A stretch of DNA of 64,000 bases from CANKHA01 sp963731585 (GCA_963731585.1 CAVSWC010000011.1:200155-264154); one strand, 5' to 3'. Positions 18,785 to 27,959 are shown, counted from the first letter of the stretch. The notes: generated from the letters alone by a model not told the origin. Numbers and translations: made by a program.

Positions 18785-19410
18785 GCGCGCGCCTTGCCGA
18801 AAACGTCGCGAAACATTTCCGGCGTCAGCACGCCGGTGTTCGTGTTGTAGCGCGAGCAGTGGTAGCTGTTAAACAGCGCGATTTTGCCGAGCCTGTGCTG
18901 GCAACCATGGCTGAACGCGAATCCGGCGCGCCTGCCGCCCAAAGCGACGATGCAGGCGTCATGCGCGATGCGTCCCAGCGAGATCAGCACGTGCAGCTTC
19001 GGCATGCCGGTGATTTCCGCTTGCAAGAAATCATTGCAGGTTCTGATCTCTGTCGTGGCCGGCTTGTTCTGCGGCGGTACGCAGCGCACCGCATTGCTGA
19101 TGCGGGCGTCCACCATCGTCAGCCCGTCGTCGACACGCTCCTCGTATTGTCCTTTGGCAAATCCGTATTCGATCAGCGTCGGGTAAAGCAGATCACCGGC
19201 ATAGTCGCCGGTGAAAGGCCGTCCGGTGCGGTTGGCTCCCTGCAAGCCGGGAGCAAGCCCGACAATCAGCAGCCGCGCGTCGATCGGGCCGAAGGAGGGA
19301 ACCGGCGCGTTGTGCCAGCTTGGCTCCTTGACGCGCCAACTCTCGCGGAAGGCGACCAGCCGCGGGCAGCGCGGACAATCGCGCGAGGGTTCAACGCGCT
19401 CGACAGGCAT
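18772..19410 (-). CDS. Uracil-DNA glycosylase, family 5 (UDGb)
   Basis: About 212 residues. CPRCPRLVAFRE near the N-terminus supplies iron-sulfur cluster cysteines, with further cysteines (NAVRCVPP, RTCNDF) completing the set. Motif A is GLAPGLQGANRTGRPFTGDY, lacking the catalytic Asp of families 1 and 4, as expected for UDGb. Motif B is HCSRYNTNTGVL. Family 5 enzymes remove uracil and other deaminated or oxidised bases from double-stranded DNA. The longer frame upstream (to 19575) overlaps the NYN gene, so ATG 19410 is used: it begins MPVERVEPSRDCPRCPRL and lies 20 bases after the NYN stop, implying a two-gene operon. Confidence 0.88.
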   Translation of the reverse strand: MPVERVEPSRDCPRCPRLVAFRESWRVKEPSWHNAPVPSFGPIDARLLIVGLAPGLQGANRTGRPFTGDYAGDLLYPTLIEYGFAKGQYEERVDDGLTMVDARISNAVRCVPPQNKPATTEIRTCNDFLQAEITGMPKLHVLISLGRIAHDACIVALGGRRAGFAFSHGCQHRLGKIALFNSYHCSRYNTNTGVLTPEMFRDVFGKARAYLG

Positions 19411-19429
19411 GCCGCGGTCTCGGGAGGGG

Positions 19430-20086
19430 CTAGTCTTCGAAATCGTTATCGTCGGCGCCGGCTCGCTGTGGCACAGCCGGCCGCTGCAAAAATTGCGGCG
19501 TATGCTGGCGTGGCTCGCGCAATTCACGTGGCTCTCGCGGCGGACGGTCGCTCCGGTCTCCCGGGTCACGGCCAATCTTGCCCTGCAATTCTACGATGTC
19601 GATGAACTGGTCGGCCTGCCGGCGCAACTCGTCGGCCACCATCGGCGGCTGAGTCGAAATCGTGGAAACGACGACCACACGAACGCCCCGCCGCTGCACC
19701 GCCTCCACCAGGGAACGGAAATCGCCGTCACCTGAGAACAGCACCATCTGATCCATATGGCCGGCGAGCTCCATGGCATCGACCGCAAGTTCGATGTCCA
19801 TATTGCCCTTCACTTTGCGGCGGCCGGTCTGATCTACGAATTCCTTGGTTGCTTTGGTCACCACGCTGTAGCCATTGTAGTCGAGCCAATCGATCAGCGG
19901 GCGAATGGAGGAATATTCCTGATCCTCGATCACCGCGGTGTAATAAAAGGCTCGCACCAGATAGCCGCGCGACTGAAACTCACGCAACAGGCGCTTGTAG
20001 TCTATATCGAAGCCGAGAGCCTTGGCGGTGGCGTAGAGATTGGCGCCGTCGATGAATAGGGCTATTTTGTCGTTGGACACGGGCAT
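19430..20086 (-). CDS. NYN-domain (LabA/DUF88-type) putative ribonuclease
   Basis: A 218-residue protein with a PIN-like NYN fold: IALFIDGANLY (first acidic strand), KGNMDIELAVDAM (second acidic site) and VLFSGDGDFRSLVEAVQRRG (third acidic site), followed by VVVVSTISTQPPMVADELRRQAD. Four acids in this arrangement bind Mg2+ for RNA cleavage in the family. The C-terminal 55 residues are a low-complexity Arg/Glu/Pro tail (PPREPRELREPRQ). ATG 20086 gives MPVSNDKIALFIDGANLY; the earlier frame (from 20194) adds an unlikely N-terminus. The RNA target is unknown. The UDGb gene follows after 19 bases. Confidence 0.85.
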   Translation of the reverse strand: MPVSNDKIALFIDGANLYATAKALGFDIDYKRLLREFQSRGYLVRAFYYTAVIEDQEYSSIRPLIDWLDYNGYSVVTKATKEFVDQTGRRKVKGNMDIELAVDAMELAGHMDQMVLFSGDGDFRSLVEAVQRRGVRVVVVSTISTQPPMVADELRRQADQFIDIVELQGKIGRDPGDRSDRPPREPRELREPRQHTPQFLQRPAVPQRAGADDNDFED

Positions 20087-20373
20087 TTTGCTCTCTCGTA
20101 ATAAAACCGTTAGGCCCCATAGTGGGCCCGCATTAAGGCGCGGGATCAAAAACGTCGGATCGTCGCTAGACAGAAACTCCGGCTGGCCAAGCAAAGACCG
20201 CAGCGTTCGCCCTAGCTGGCCCTTAAAATGTGGGCGGACCGAACCGGAGTTACAGCTCCGCGAGCGGCAACAGAGCCCAGTTCCCGCGAAAATCGTGCTT
20301 GAACTTCGGGCTCAGGATGGATACCTAACGTTCAGGTTTCACCCAATGTTCCATGAGATAGGAGCGCGAGCCG

Positions 20374-20772
20374 ATGGCCCGTGTCACAGTTGAGGACTGC
20401 ATCGACAAAGTCGACAACCGGTTCGACCTTGTCCTGCTTGCCAGCCACCGCGGACGCATGATTTCGTCAGGTGCGCAGATCACCGTCGAGCGGGATAATG
20501 ACAAGAATCCGGTGGTGGCACTGCGCGAAATCGCAGACACCACCATCTCGCCCGAGGATCTGCGCGAAGATCTGATCCACTCGCTGCAGAAGTACGTCGA
20601 GGTCGACGAGCCGGAGCCCGAGGCGGTCCCGCTGATTGGCGCGGCTGCTGCCGGTGCCGGCATTGAAGCCGACGATACCGAGGTCACCGGCGAGCGGATG
20701 ACGGAGGAGGAACTGCTCAAGGGCCTCGAAGGTCTGGCGCCTCCTGAAGAACAGCCGGAAGAGGAAGAATAA
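20374..20772 (+). CDS. rpoZ: RNA polymerase omega subunit
   Basis: A 132-residue protein with the canonical MARVTVEDCIDKVDNRFDLV N-terminus and ASHRGRMISSGAQITVERDNDKNPVVALREIA core. Omega clamps the beta-prime C-terminus and aids polymerase assembly; in proteobacteria it contributes to a ppGpp-binding site. The acidic tail (ERMTEEELLKGLEGLAPPEE) is common in rhizobial omega. GATAGGAGCGC lies upstream of the ATG. rsh, which makes and breaks ppGpp, follows after a terminator, as usual in this order. Confidence 0.96.
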   Translation: MARVTVEDCIDKVDNRFDLVLLASHRGRMISSGAQITVERDNDKNPVVALREIADTTISPEDLREDLIHSLQKYVEVDEPEPEAVPLIGAAAAGAGIEADDTEVTGERMTEEELLKGLEGLAPPEEQPEEEE

Positions 20773-20794
20773 GCCTCTTACCGGGGATAATTTG

Positions 20795-20832
20795 AACGGC
20801 CCGGAGCTTCGGCTTCGGGCCGTTGCATTTTT
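20795..20832 (+). terminator. Rho-independent terminator of rpoZ
   Basis: Arm AACGGCCCGGAGC (20795-20807) pairs with GCTTCGGGCCGTT (20812-20824) with one G-T pair, followed by GCATTTTT. A strong GC stem plus T run 23 bases after the rpoZ stop makes this a good intrinsic terminator. Confidence 0.85.
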
Positions 20833-21045
20833 GGCAACCCTTTGAGCGGTTTCTTGCGGCGCCGGAGTATCGCCGTGTTATCTTACCTTTAGGGCTCCCA
20901 TGATGCCGCGAAGTGGGGACCGGTCGCCGATTAAAGATCATGCGCTAGGCTTAGGTGCGCGCGATCGACGCAGACTCGGTACCCCGCTTTTGCCAATCGC
21001 GCGCTGGGCCGCCTATATTTGGGTCCAAGCAGCCAGGAACAGTGC

Positions 21046-23373
21046 ATGGCGCGGTCAGGTTCCGAGCTCCCGATAGCCAAGGCCGGTGTGCTGCACCCGC
21101 CGCCGGGCGAGCATGCTCCGGTCCGGGCCCGGCAGGGGACGGAAGGCAACCCGCGCCGCAAGCCCTCCCAGATGCGGCAGTATGACCTGATCGAGCGTGT
21201 CCGCCGCTACAACCCCAATACCGACGAGGCGCTGCTTAACCGCGCTTATGTCTATGCGATGAAGGCCCATGGGGAGCAAACGCGCGCCTCCGGCGACCCC
21301 TATTTTTCGCATCCCCTCGAAGTCGCCGCGATCGTGACGGATCTGAAGCTCGACGATGCCACCATCGCCGCGGCGCTTCTCCACGATACCATCGAGGATA
21401 CCGAGACCACGCGCGCGGAAATCGATTCGTTGTTTGGTCACGACATTGGGGTGCTGGTCGACGGACTGACCAAGCTGAAGAAACTCGATCTTGTCACCAA
21501 GGAAGCCAAGCAGGCGGAGAACCTGCGCAAGCTGCTGCTCGCGATCGCCGATGACGTGCGCGTGCTGCTGGTGAAGCTCGCCGACCGGCTGCACAACATG
21601 CGCACGATCGAGCACATGGCGCCTGAGGCGCGCCAGCGCATCGCCGAGGAGACGCTCGACATCTACGCCCCGCTCGCTGGACGCATGGGCATGCATGAGA
21701 TGCGCGAAGAGCTGGAAGACCTGTCGTTTCGGGAAATCAATCCCGAGGCCTATCATGTCGTCACGGAACGCCTGCTCGCGCTTGCCGACCGCGATAAGGG
21801 CTTGATCAGCGAGATCGAAGAACAACTTGCCAGGAAGCTTGCCGAACGCGGCTTGCTGCGTGCCAAGGCACACGGGCGGCGAAAGCGCGCCTATTCGATC
21901 TGGGGCAAGATGGAGCGCAAGTCGGTCGGATTCGAGCAGCTTTCCGATATCTACGGTTTCCGCATCGTCCTTAAAACGGTGCACGAGTGCTATCAAGCGC
22001 TCGGTATCGTCCATACGACTTGGCCGGTGGTGCCGGGGCGCTTTAAGGATTATATCTCGACGCCGAAGCAGAACGATTATCGCTCGATTCACACGACGGT
22101 GGTCGGCCCGGGAAAGCAGCGGGTTGAATTGCAGATCCGCACGCGCGAAATGGATCAGATCGCAGAATACGGCATCGCCGCGCATGCGCTCTACAAGGAC
22201 AGCGAAGGCTCTCCGACCGAGATGCTATCGCGGGAATCGAGCGCTTATGCGTGGCTGCGCCGCACGATCGAGCTTCTGGCCGAAGGCTCAAATCCCGAGG
22301 AATTTCTCGAACACACCAAGCTCGAGCTGTTTCATGACCAGGTCTTCTGCTTCACGCCGAAGGGCAAGCTGATCGCGCTGCCGCGCGGCGGCACGCCGAT
22401 CGATTTCGCCTACGCGGTACACACCGACGTTGGCAACATGGCCGTGGGCTGCAAGATCAACGGTCAGATCTCGCCTCTCGCCTCGCAACTCAACAACGGC
22501 GATGAGGTGGAGATTATCACCTCGAAAGCGCAGGTGGCGCCGCCGGCAGCCTGGGAATCCATTGTGGTCACCGGCAAGGCGCGCGCGGCGATCCGGCGGG
22601 CGACGCGCGTGGCCATACGGGCACAATATGCCGGGCTCGGACGGCGCATCGTGGAGCGGCTGTTCCAGCGCGTGAAGATCGAATATTCCGACGACAAGTT
22701 GCGCGGCGCGCTGCCGCGCTTGGCACGCGCCTCGATCGACGATGTGATGGCGGCGGTTGGCCGCGGCGAGATGAAAGCAGCAGATGTCGCCCGCGCGATG
22801 CATCCGGACTACAAGGAGGAACGCGCAGCGGCACGGGCCGCCCCGCCGGCCAAATCTGAAAGCGGCTGGTTCGGGCTGAAACGCGCGAAGTCGCTGAAGT
22901 TCAAGCTGCCAAGCGAGGGCACCCCGCTGCCTATCCGCGGCATCAACAGCGACTTGCCGGTGCGTTTTGCCGCCAATGGCGGCGCGGTGCCGGGCGACCG
23001 GATCGTCGGAATTCTCACGCCAGGGCAGGGGATCACGATCTACCCGATCCATTCGCCGGCCCTAAAGGATTTCGAGGAAGCCCCCGAACGCTGGCTTGAC
23101 GTGCAATGGGACATGGACGCCGAAAGCCCACGGCGCTTTCCCGCGCGTCTGCAGGTGCAATCGGTAAACGAGCCCGGCACGCTGGCGCAGATCACCCAGA
23201 TCATCGCCGATCACGACGGCAACATCGATAACATCCACATGGCCCGCCGTTCGCCCGATTTCACCGAACTCACCATCGATCTCGAGGTCTATGACCTCAA
23301 GCATCTCACTTCGATCATCGGGCAGTTACGGGGCAAGTCGGTGGTGGCCAAGGCCGAGCGGGTGAATGGGTGA
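21046..23373 (+). CDS. rsh: Bifunctional (p)ppGpp synthetase/hydrolase
   Basis: About 775 residues, one long RelA/SpoT homologue as in all alphaproteobacteria. Order: HD hydrolase domain with AAALLHDTIEDT and ADRLHNMRT (about 75-195); synthetase domain with DIYGFRIVLKT and NDYRSIHTTVVGP (about 290-400); TGS domain FCFTPKGKLIALPRGGTPIDFAYAVH (about 425-485); C-terminal ACT domain NEPGTLAQITQIIADHDGNI (about 705-770). It sets ppGpp levels in starvation. The start is ambiguous. ATG 21046 has CAGGAAC about eight bases upstream and is chosen; ATG 21172 (MRQYDLIERVRRYNP) matches many rhizobial annotations but has no visible ribosome-binding site. Confidence 0.93.
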   Translation: MARSGSELPIAKAGVLHPPPGEHAPVRARQGTEGNPRRKPSQMRQYDLIERVRRYNPNTDEALLNRAYVYAMKAHGEQTRASGDPYFSHPLEVAAIVTDLKLDDATIAAALLHDTIEDTETTRAEIDSLFGHDIGVLVDGLTKLKKLDLVTKEAKQAENLRKLLLAIADDVRVLLVKLADRLHNMRTIEHMAPEARQRIAEETLDIYAPLAGRMGMHEMREELEDLSFREINPEAYHVVTERLLALADRDKGLISEIEEQLARKLAERGLLRAKAHGRRKRAYSIWGKMERKSVGFEQLSDIYGFRIVLKTVHECYQALGIVHTTWPVVPGRFKDYISTPKQNDYRSIHTTVVGPGKQRVELQIRTREMDQIAEYGIAAHALYKDSEGSPTEMLSRESSAYAWLRRTIELLAEGSNPEEFLEHTKLELFHDQVFCFTPKGKLIALPRGGTPIDFAYAVHTDVGNMAVGCKINGQISPLASQLNNGDEVEIITSKAQVAPPAAWESIVVTGKARAAIRRATRVAIRAQYAGLGRRIVERLFQRVKIEYSDDKLRGALPRLARASIDDVMAAVGRGEMKAADVARAMHPDYKEERAAARAAPPAKSESGWFGLKRAKSLKFKLPSEGTPLPIRGINSDLPVRFAANGGAVPGDRIVGILTPGQGITIYPIHSPALKDFEEAPERWLDVQWDMDAESPRRFPARLQVQSVNEPGTLAQITQIIADHDGNIDNIHMARRSPDFTELTIDLEVYDLKHLTSIIGQLRGKSVVAKAERVNG

Positions 23374-23376
23374 CCC

Positions 23377-24141
23377 TTGGCGAAAGCTCCGCAGCTCCGT
23401 CTCGGCGTGAACATCGACCACGTCGCCACTATCCGCAACGCGCGCGGTGGCCGGCATCCGGATCCAGTGCGCGCGGCCAAGCTTGCGATTAAGGCAGGCG
23501 CTGACGGCATCACCGCCCATCTGCGCGAAGACCGGCGACACATCCTGGATGACGACATTGCGCGGTTGAAGGCGGAAATTTCCAAGCCATTGAATTTCGA
23601 AATGGCTGCTACAGCAGAGATGGTGGGCATCGCGCTGCAGATACGGCCGCATGCTGCCTGCCTGGTACCGGAAAAGCGCAGCGAGCGCACGACCGAAGGC
23701 GGTCTCGACGTCACCGGCCAGCAAAAAATGCTGGCGCCGGTCGTGGAAAAACTCGGCGGCGCCGGCATCCGCGTCTCCTTGTTTATTGCGCCCGAGCCGC
23801 GGCAGATCGAGGCGGCCGCACGCCTGCGCGCCCCGGTGATAGAGATTCATGTCGGTTCCTGGTGCGAGGCGCTGATGCAGGGCCACGCTGAGGCGGCCGA
23901 AGCGGAGTGGACACGCATTCGGGAGGGCGCGCGGTTGGCGAGAAGCCTCGGGCTGGAGGTCCATGCCGGTCACGGGTTGGATTATGCCAGTGCGCAGACC
24001 ATTGCGGTTCTACCGGAAATCGTGGAGCTCAATATCGGCCATTTTCTTATCGGCGAGGCGGTGTTCGACAGCCTTGCCGCGGCGGTGAAATTGATGCGCG
24101 CCGCCATGGATCGCGGACGCGCGAAGGCAGGCAGCGCATGA
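23377..24141 (+). CDS. pdxJ: Pyridoxine 5'-phosphate synthase
   Basis: A 254-residue TIM barrel. It has LRLGVNIDHVATIRNARGG at the N-terminus, DGITAHLREDRRHI (active-site loop), FEMAATAEMV and EVHAGHGLDY near the end, all PdxJ signatures. It condenses 1-deoxyxylulose 5-phosphate with 3-amino-1-hydroxyacetone phosphate in de novo vitamin B6 synthesis. The start is a TTG four bases after the rsh stop, and no other suitable start precedes the conserved NIDH motif. Its stop overlaps the acpS start (ATGA), so rsh, pdxJ and acpS are probably one transcript. Confidence 0.95.
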   Translation: MAKAPQLRLGVNIDHVATIRNARGGRHPDPVRAAKLAIKAGADGITAHLREDRRHILDDDIARLKAEISKPLNFEMAATAEMVGIALQIRPHAACLVPEKRSERTTEGGLDVTGQQKMLAPVVEKLGGAGIRVSLFIAPEPRQIEAAARLRAPVIEIHVGSWCEALMQGHAEAAEAEWTRIREGARLARSLGLEVHAGHGLDYASAQTIAVLPEIVELNIGHFLIGEAVFDSLAAAVKLMRAAMDRGRAKAGSA

Positions 24142-24542
24142 TTCTCGGCATTGGCTCGGACATAATTGACATCCGGCGGATCGAGCAGACCATCGCGCGC
24201 CACGGCGACCGATTTCTCGACCGCATCTTCACCGAAGTTGAGCGGGCGAAAGCCGAGCGCCGCAAGAATCGGATTGACACCTATGCCAAGCGCTTCGCGG
24301 CCAAGGAGGCCTGCGCCAAGGCCCTAGGCACCGGGCTGCGCGCCGGCGTCTTCTGGCGCGACATGGGAGTGGTGAATTTGCCGTCGGGCCGGCCGACCAT
24401 GCTGCTGACCGGCGGCGCGCTGGCGCGTCTCAGCGCAATCACCCCGGCCGGCTATGAGGCGCGCATCGATGTGACGATCACCGACGAATATCCCACCGCA
24501 CAGGCCTTTGTGATCATTTCCGCGGAGTCCGCCAAGGGCTGA
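24138..24542 (+). CDS. acpS: Holo-[acyl-carrier-protein] synthase
   Basis: A 134-residue phosphopantetheinyl transferase. Seen: MILGIGSDIIDIRRIE with the Mg2+-binding Asp, and FAAKEACAKALGTG with the catalytic Glu and Lys. It transfers the phosphopantetheine arm from coenzyme A to acyl carrier protein, activating fatty acid synthesis. The ATG overlaps the pdxJ stop in an ATGA junction, typical of translational coupling. lepB follows after 140 bases, so an internal promoter is possible there. Confidence 0.95.
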   Translation: MILGIGSDIIDIRRIEQTIARHGDRFLDRIFTEVERAKAERRKNRIDTYAKRFAAKEACAKALGTGLRAGVFWRDMGVVNLPSGRPTMLLTGGALARLSAITPAGYEARIDVTITDEYPTAQAFVIISAESAKG

Positions 24543-24563
24543 AAAAGGTCTAACAAAGGTCTC

Positions 24564-24577
24564 TATCTAGCTAGATA
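24564..24577. promoter_or_regulatory. 14-base perfect palindrome upstream of lepB (operator candidate)
   Basis: TATCTAGCTAGATA is fully self-complementary and lies in an A/T-rich stretch 22 bases after the acpS stop and about 105 bases before lepB. It has no T run that would make it a terminator. It contains CTAG twice; CTAG is generally rare in proteobacterial DNA. A dimeric regulator could bind here, but no family is identified. Confidence 0.35.
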
Positions 24578-24682
24578 CACAAGAAAAAAAGCCTCGACAT
24601 GGGCGGCTTTACGTTTCGTTGCACGGCTTCCGGCCAACGGCTACAAGGGCCCGGGTTTCGCGAATAAAAGGACGAAAGGCGG

Positions 24683-25429
24683 ATGAGCGTGACGACCGCA
24701 AAACGCAAGGAAGGTGGCATCGCCGAAACGGTGCGGGTGATCATTCACGCCCTCCTCATCGCGCTGGTGATCCGCACTTTCCTGTTCCAGCCTTTCAACA
24801 TTCCTTCCGGGTCCATGAAAGAGACGCTGCTGGTTGGCGACTATCTCTTCGTCTCGAAGTTCAGCTATGGCTACAGCCATTATTCGTTGCCGTTTTCGCC
24901 GCCGCTATTCCGCGGCCGCATCTGGTCATCCGATCTGAACCGTGGCGACGTGGTGGTATTCCGTCTGCCGAAGGATGACGCCACCGATTACATCAAGCGC
25001 GTGATCGGGCTTCCCGGCGACCGCATCCAAGTCGTTCAGGGCTTGCTGAACATCAATGGCCAGCCGGTAAAGCGCGAACGGATGGGCGATTATCTCGACA
25101 CCGAGGACGGCTCCGCGACGCGCTCGAAGCGCTGGCGCGAAACGCTGCCGAACGGCGTGACCTATACGACGCTCGACCTTTTGGACTCCGGTTACAGCGA
25201 CAATACCGAGGTGTTTGTTGTGCCGCCCGGCCATTACTTCATGATGGGCGATAATCGCGACAATTCCACCGACAGCCGCTTCCCACAGGTTGGCTATGTG
25301 CCGTTTGAGAACATCGTCGGCCGTGCGCAGATTATTTTCTTCTCCATCGGCGAAGGTGAGCGCGCCTGGCAGGTCTGGCGCTGGCCCTGGGCGGTGCGCT
25401 GGAACCGGCTGTTCACGCTGGTCAGATGA
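24683..25429 (+). CDS. lepB: Signal peptidase I
   Basis: A 248-residue inner-membrane protease. After a short cytoplasmic N-terminus, a single transmembrane helix (VIIHALLIALVIRTFLFQPF) is followed by NIPSGSMKETLLVGD, holding the catalytic Ser, then DYIKRVIGLPGD with the general-base Lys, and FMMGDNRDNSTDSR (box E). It removes signal peptides from proteins exported by Sec and Tat. A ribosome-binding site (GGACGAAAGGCGG) precedes the ATG. The stop overlaps the rnc start in an ATGA junction, the classic lepB-rnc-era order. Confidence 0.96.
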   Translation: MSVTTAKRKEGGIAETVRVIIHALLIALVIRTFLFQPFNIPSGSMKETLLVGDYLFVSKFSYGYSHYSLPFSPPLFRGRIWSSDLNRGDVVVFRLPKDDATDYIKRVIGLPGDRIQVVQGLLNINGQPVKRERMGDYLDTEDGSATRSKRWRETLPNGVTYTTLDLLDSGYSDNTEVFVVPPGHYFMMGDNRDNSTDSRFPQVGYVPFENIVGRAQIIFFSIGEGERAWQVWRWPWAVRWNRLFTLVR

Positions 25430-26220
25430 AGCGCAAGAAAGAGAGCGCTTCCGCCGCGCCGGGCGGCACGTCCACAGCTTCCGGTCCGGCTCCGGCCGCG
25501 GCGCCGCGCAAGCGCCGGCGCAAGGGTACGGGGGCGCTGGAAGACCGCATCGGCTACCGTTTCGAGGACGCCGATCTTCTGGATTGCGCGCTGACCCATA
25601 TCTCCGCGTTGACTGGTCCGCGCAATCGGGTGGGCAGCTACCAGCGCCTTGAATTTTTGGGTGACCACGTGCTCGGCCTCGTGGTCTCCGACATGCTGTT
25701 CCGGCATTTTCCCAAGGCGAACGAAGGCGAGCTGTCGCGGCGGCTGGCCGACCTCGTCCGCAAGGAAACCTGCGCCGAGATGGCCCGCGAACTCGATCTC
25801 GGCGCCATCATCCGGATCGGCTTTTCGGATGCCGGATCGGGCGGGCGTTCGCGCGATGCCATCCTGGCGGATGTCTGCGAGTCGCTGATCGGCGCTGTCT
25901 TCCTCGACGGCGGCTATCCGGCGGCCGCGGCGCTCGTGGAAAAGTTCTGGAACGAGCGCATGCGCACGCCGGTGCGGCCGCTGCGCGATCCGAAGACCAC
26001 GTTGCAGGAATGGGCGCAAGGACGCGGCCTTCCTACTCCGACCTACCGCGAAATCGGACGCTCGGGTCCGCACCACAGTCCGGAATTCCGCATTGCGGTC
26101 GAACTTCCCCAGCTTCCACCGGCGGAAGGCATCGGCCGCTCCAAGCGCGCCGCGGAGCAGGCTGCCGCCCAAGCGCTTTTGCAGCGCGAGGGCGTGACGG
26201 CAGACCTTGGCAATGGCTGA
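25426..26220 (+). CDS. rnc: Ribonuclease III
   Basis: A 264-residue protein with an unusual basic, Ala/Pro-rich N-terminal extension of about 40 residues (KRKKESASAAPGG...RKRRRKG) before the nuclease domain. The signature reads RLEFLGDHVLGLVV (Glu and Asp of the metal site) and DVCESLIGAVFLDGG (second acidic pair). The C-terminal double-stranded RNA-binding domain includes GRSKRAAEQAAAQALL. It processes rRNA precursors and structured mRNAs. The start overlaps lepB by four bases and the end overlaps era by 14 bases, so the three are translationally coupled. Confidence 0.95.
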   Translation: MKRKKESASAAPGGTSTASGPAPAAAPRKRRRKGTGALEDRIGYRFEDADLLDCALTHISALTGPRNRVGSYQRLEFLGDHVLGLVVSDMLFRHFPKANEGELSRRLADLVRKETCAEMARELDLGAIIRIGFSDAGSGGRSRDAILADVCESLIGAVFLDGGYPAAAALVEKFWNERMRTPVRPLRDPKTTLQEWAQGRGLPTPTYREIGRSGPHHSPEFRIAVELPQLPPAEGIGRSKRAAEQAAAQALLQREGVTADLGNG

Positions 26221-27127
26221 CCATCCCACCGGAGACACGCGTGCCGGATTCGTCGCCCTGATCGGCGCGCCCAACGCGGGCAAGTCGACGCTGCTCAATA
26301 CGCTCGTTGGCTCCAAGGTGACCATCGTCTCGCACAAGGTGCAGACCACGCGCGCGCTGGTGCGCGGCATCGCGGTTGAAGGCAGTGCCCAGCTCATTTT
26401 CGTTGACACGCCCGGCATCTTCGCGCCCAAGCGCCGGCTGGACCGCGCGATGGTTACCAGCGCCTGGAGCGGCGCGCATGACGCCGATGTGGTCGCCGTG
26501 CTGATCGACGCGCGCAGGGGACTCGAGGAGGAAGCCGAGGTCATCCTGACAGGCCTTGCGGTGGTGCGGCAGCCAAAACTGCTGCTGCTGAACAAGATCG
26601 ACTTGGTGGAGCGGGAGAAATTGTTGGCGTTAGCCAAGGCTGCCAACGACCGGGTGCCGTTCGCCGCCACGTTCATGATCTCTGCGCTCTCCGGCGACGG
26701 CGTCAGCGATGCAAAACGCTGGCTGGCGGAAAAGATGCCGCCGGGACCGTGGCTTTATCCGCCCGACCAGATGTCGGATGCGCCCTTGCGGCAGCTCGCC
26801 GCCGAGGTCACGCGCGAAAAGCTCTTCCACCGGCTGCACCAGGAACTTCCTTACCAGTCGACGGTGGAGACCGAGAGCTGGAAAGAGCTGCGGGACGGCT
26901 CGGTGCGGATCGAGCAGACGATCTATGTGGAGCGGGAAAGCCAGCGCAAGATCGTGCTCGGCAAAGGTGGCGCCGCCATCAAGGCGATCGGCGCCGCCGC
27001 GCGCAAGGAGATTGCCGAGATCGCCGAAAAGCCGGTGCACCTCTTCCTGTTTGTGAAAGTGCGGGCGGGCTGGGGCGACGATCCCGAACGCTACCGGGGC
27101 ATGGGACTGGAATTCCCGAAGGAGTAG
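26207..27127 (+). CDS. era: GTPase Era, 16S rRNA maturation factor
   Basis: A 306-residue protein. G1 is GAPNAGKST, G3 DTPGIFAPK and G4 NKID, with the ISALSGDG G5 region. The C-terminal KH domain includes RKIVLGKGGAAIKAIGAAAR, which binds the 3' end of 16S rRNA. Era is needed for 30S subunit assembly. Two possible starts (26207 and 26213) both overlap the end of rnc; 26213 would give the N-terminus MADHPTGDT. The frame is intact. recO begins nine bases after the stop. Confidence 0.96.
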   Translation: MAMADHPTGDTRAGFVALIGAPNAGKSTLLNTLVGSKVTIVSHKVQTTRALVRGIAVEGSAQLIFVDTPGIFAPKRRLDRAMVTSAWSGAHDADVVAVLIDARRGLEEEAEVILTGLAVVRQPKLLLLNKIDLVEREKLLALAKAANDRVPFAATFMISALSGDGVSDAKRWLAEKMPPGPWLYPPDQMSDAPLRQLAAEVTREKLFHRLHQELPYQSTVETESWKELRDGSVRIEQTIYVERESQRKIVLGKGGAAIKAIGAAARKEIAEIAEKPVHLFLFVKVRAGWGDDPERYRGMGLEFPKE

Positions 27128-27136
27128 GCTGCGCTC

Positions 27137-27875
27137 ATGCAATGGGCCGATGACGGTATTGTGCTCGGCGTCAAACGCCACGGCGAGGCGAGCGCTATCG
27201 TCGAGCTGATGACGCGCGAGCACGGGCGACATCTCGGTCTGGTGCGCGGGGGCACCGGCTCGCGCATGCGCCCGATCCTGCAGCCCGGCAACAGCGTGGC
27301 GGCGACCTGGCGGGCCCGGCTGCACGAGCATCTGGGCAATTACACGCTGGAAGGCACGCGGCTGCGCTCCTCGCTTTTCCTGGGCGCCTCGCATGGCGTT
27401 TATGGCCTGACGCATCTGGCCGCGCTGACGCGGCTCTTGCCGGAGCGCGATCCGCATCGTGACGTCTATGAGGTGCTGGAGGCCATTCTGGAGCAGCTGG
27501 ACGACGTCGCGGCAGGCGGGACCGCTGGTCGCGCGCTTCGAGCTCATGCTGCTGGCTGAGCTCGGCTTCGGCCTCGATCTTTCGCAATGCGCGGCGACCG
27601 GCGGCACTGCCGATCTGGCCTATGTCTCGCCGAAATCGGGCAGGGCGGTGTCACGCGATGCCGGACAGCCCTGGCAGGACAGGTTGATGCGCCTGCCGGC
27701 TTTCCTCACCGCGCAGGATGAAGAAAAGCCATCGGCGACGGATGTCGCCAATGGCTTCGAAATCACGGGCTTCTTTCTTGCCCGGCATTTGTTTGAACCG
27801 CGCGGCCTCGAGATGCCGGAAGCGCGGCGACAATTCATCGCCGCGATCCTGCGCGCTCTTCCGAGCGCCGCCTAA
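27137..27875 (+). CDS. recO: DNA repair protein RecO, with +1 frame break near 27521
   Basis: About 245 residues when joined. The N-terminal frame carries MQWADDGIVLGVKRHGEASA and HGRHLGLVRGG (the OB fold) and ends its similarity at LEQLDDVAAGG. The next frame continues PLVARFELMLLAELGFGLDL, CAATGGTADLAYVSPKSG (near the family's zinc/Cys region) and the C-terminal helices FFLARHLFEPRG. One extra A at 27521 explains the switch. RecO loads RecA on SSB-coated single-stranded DNA with RecR. It ends the lepB-rnc-era-recO run. Confidence 0.9.
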
Positions 27876-27959
27876 CGGCTTAGAGCGCCTGCGCGGCCGA
27901 AGTGGCTCGCCAATGCTTGGCAAGCTTAACCGGGGCTACTCCGTTCCTCGCCGGCGCTA

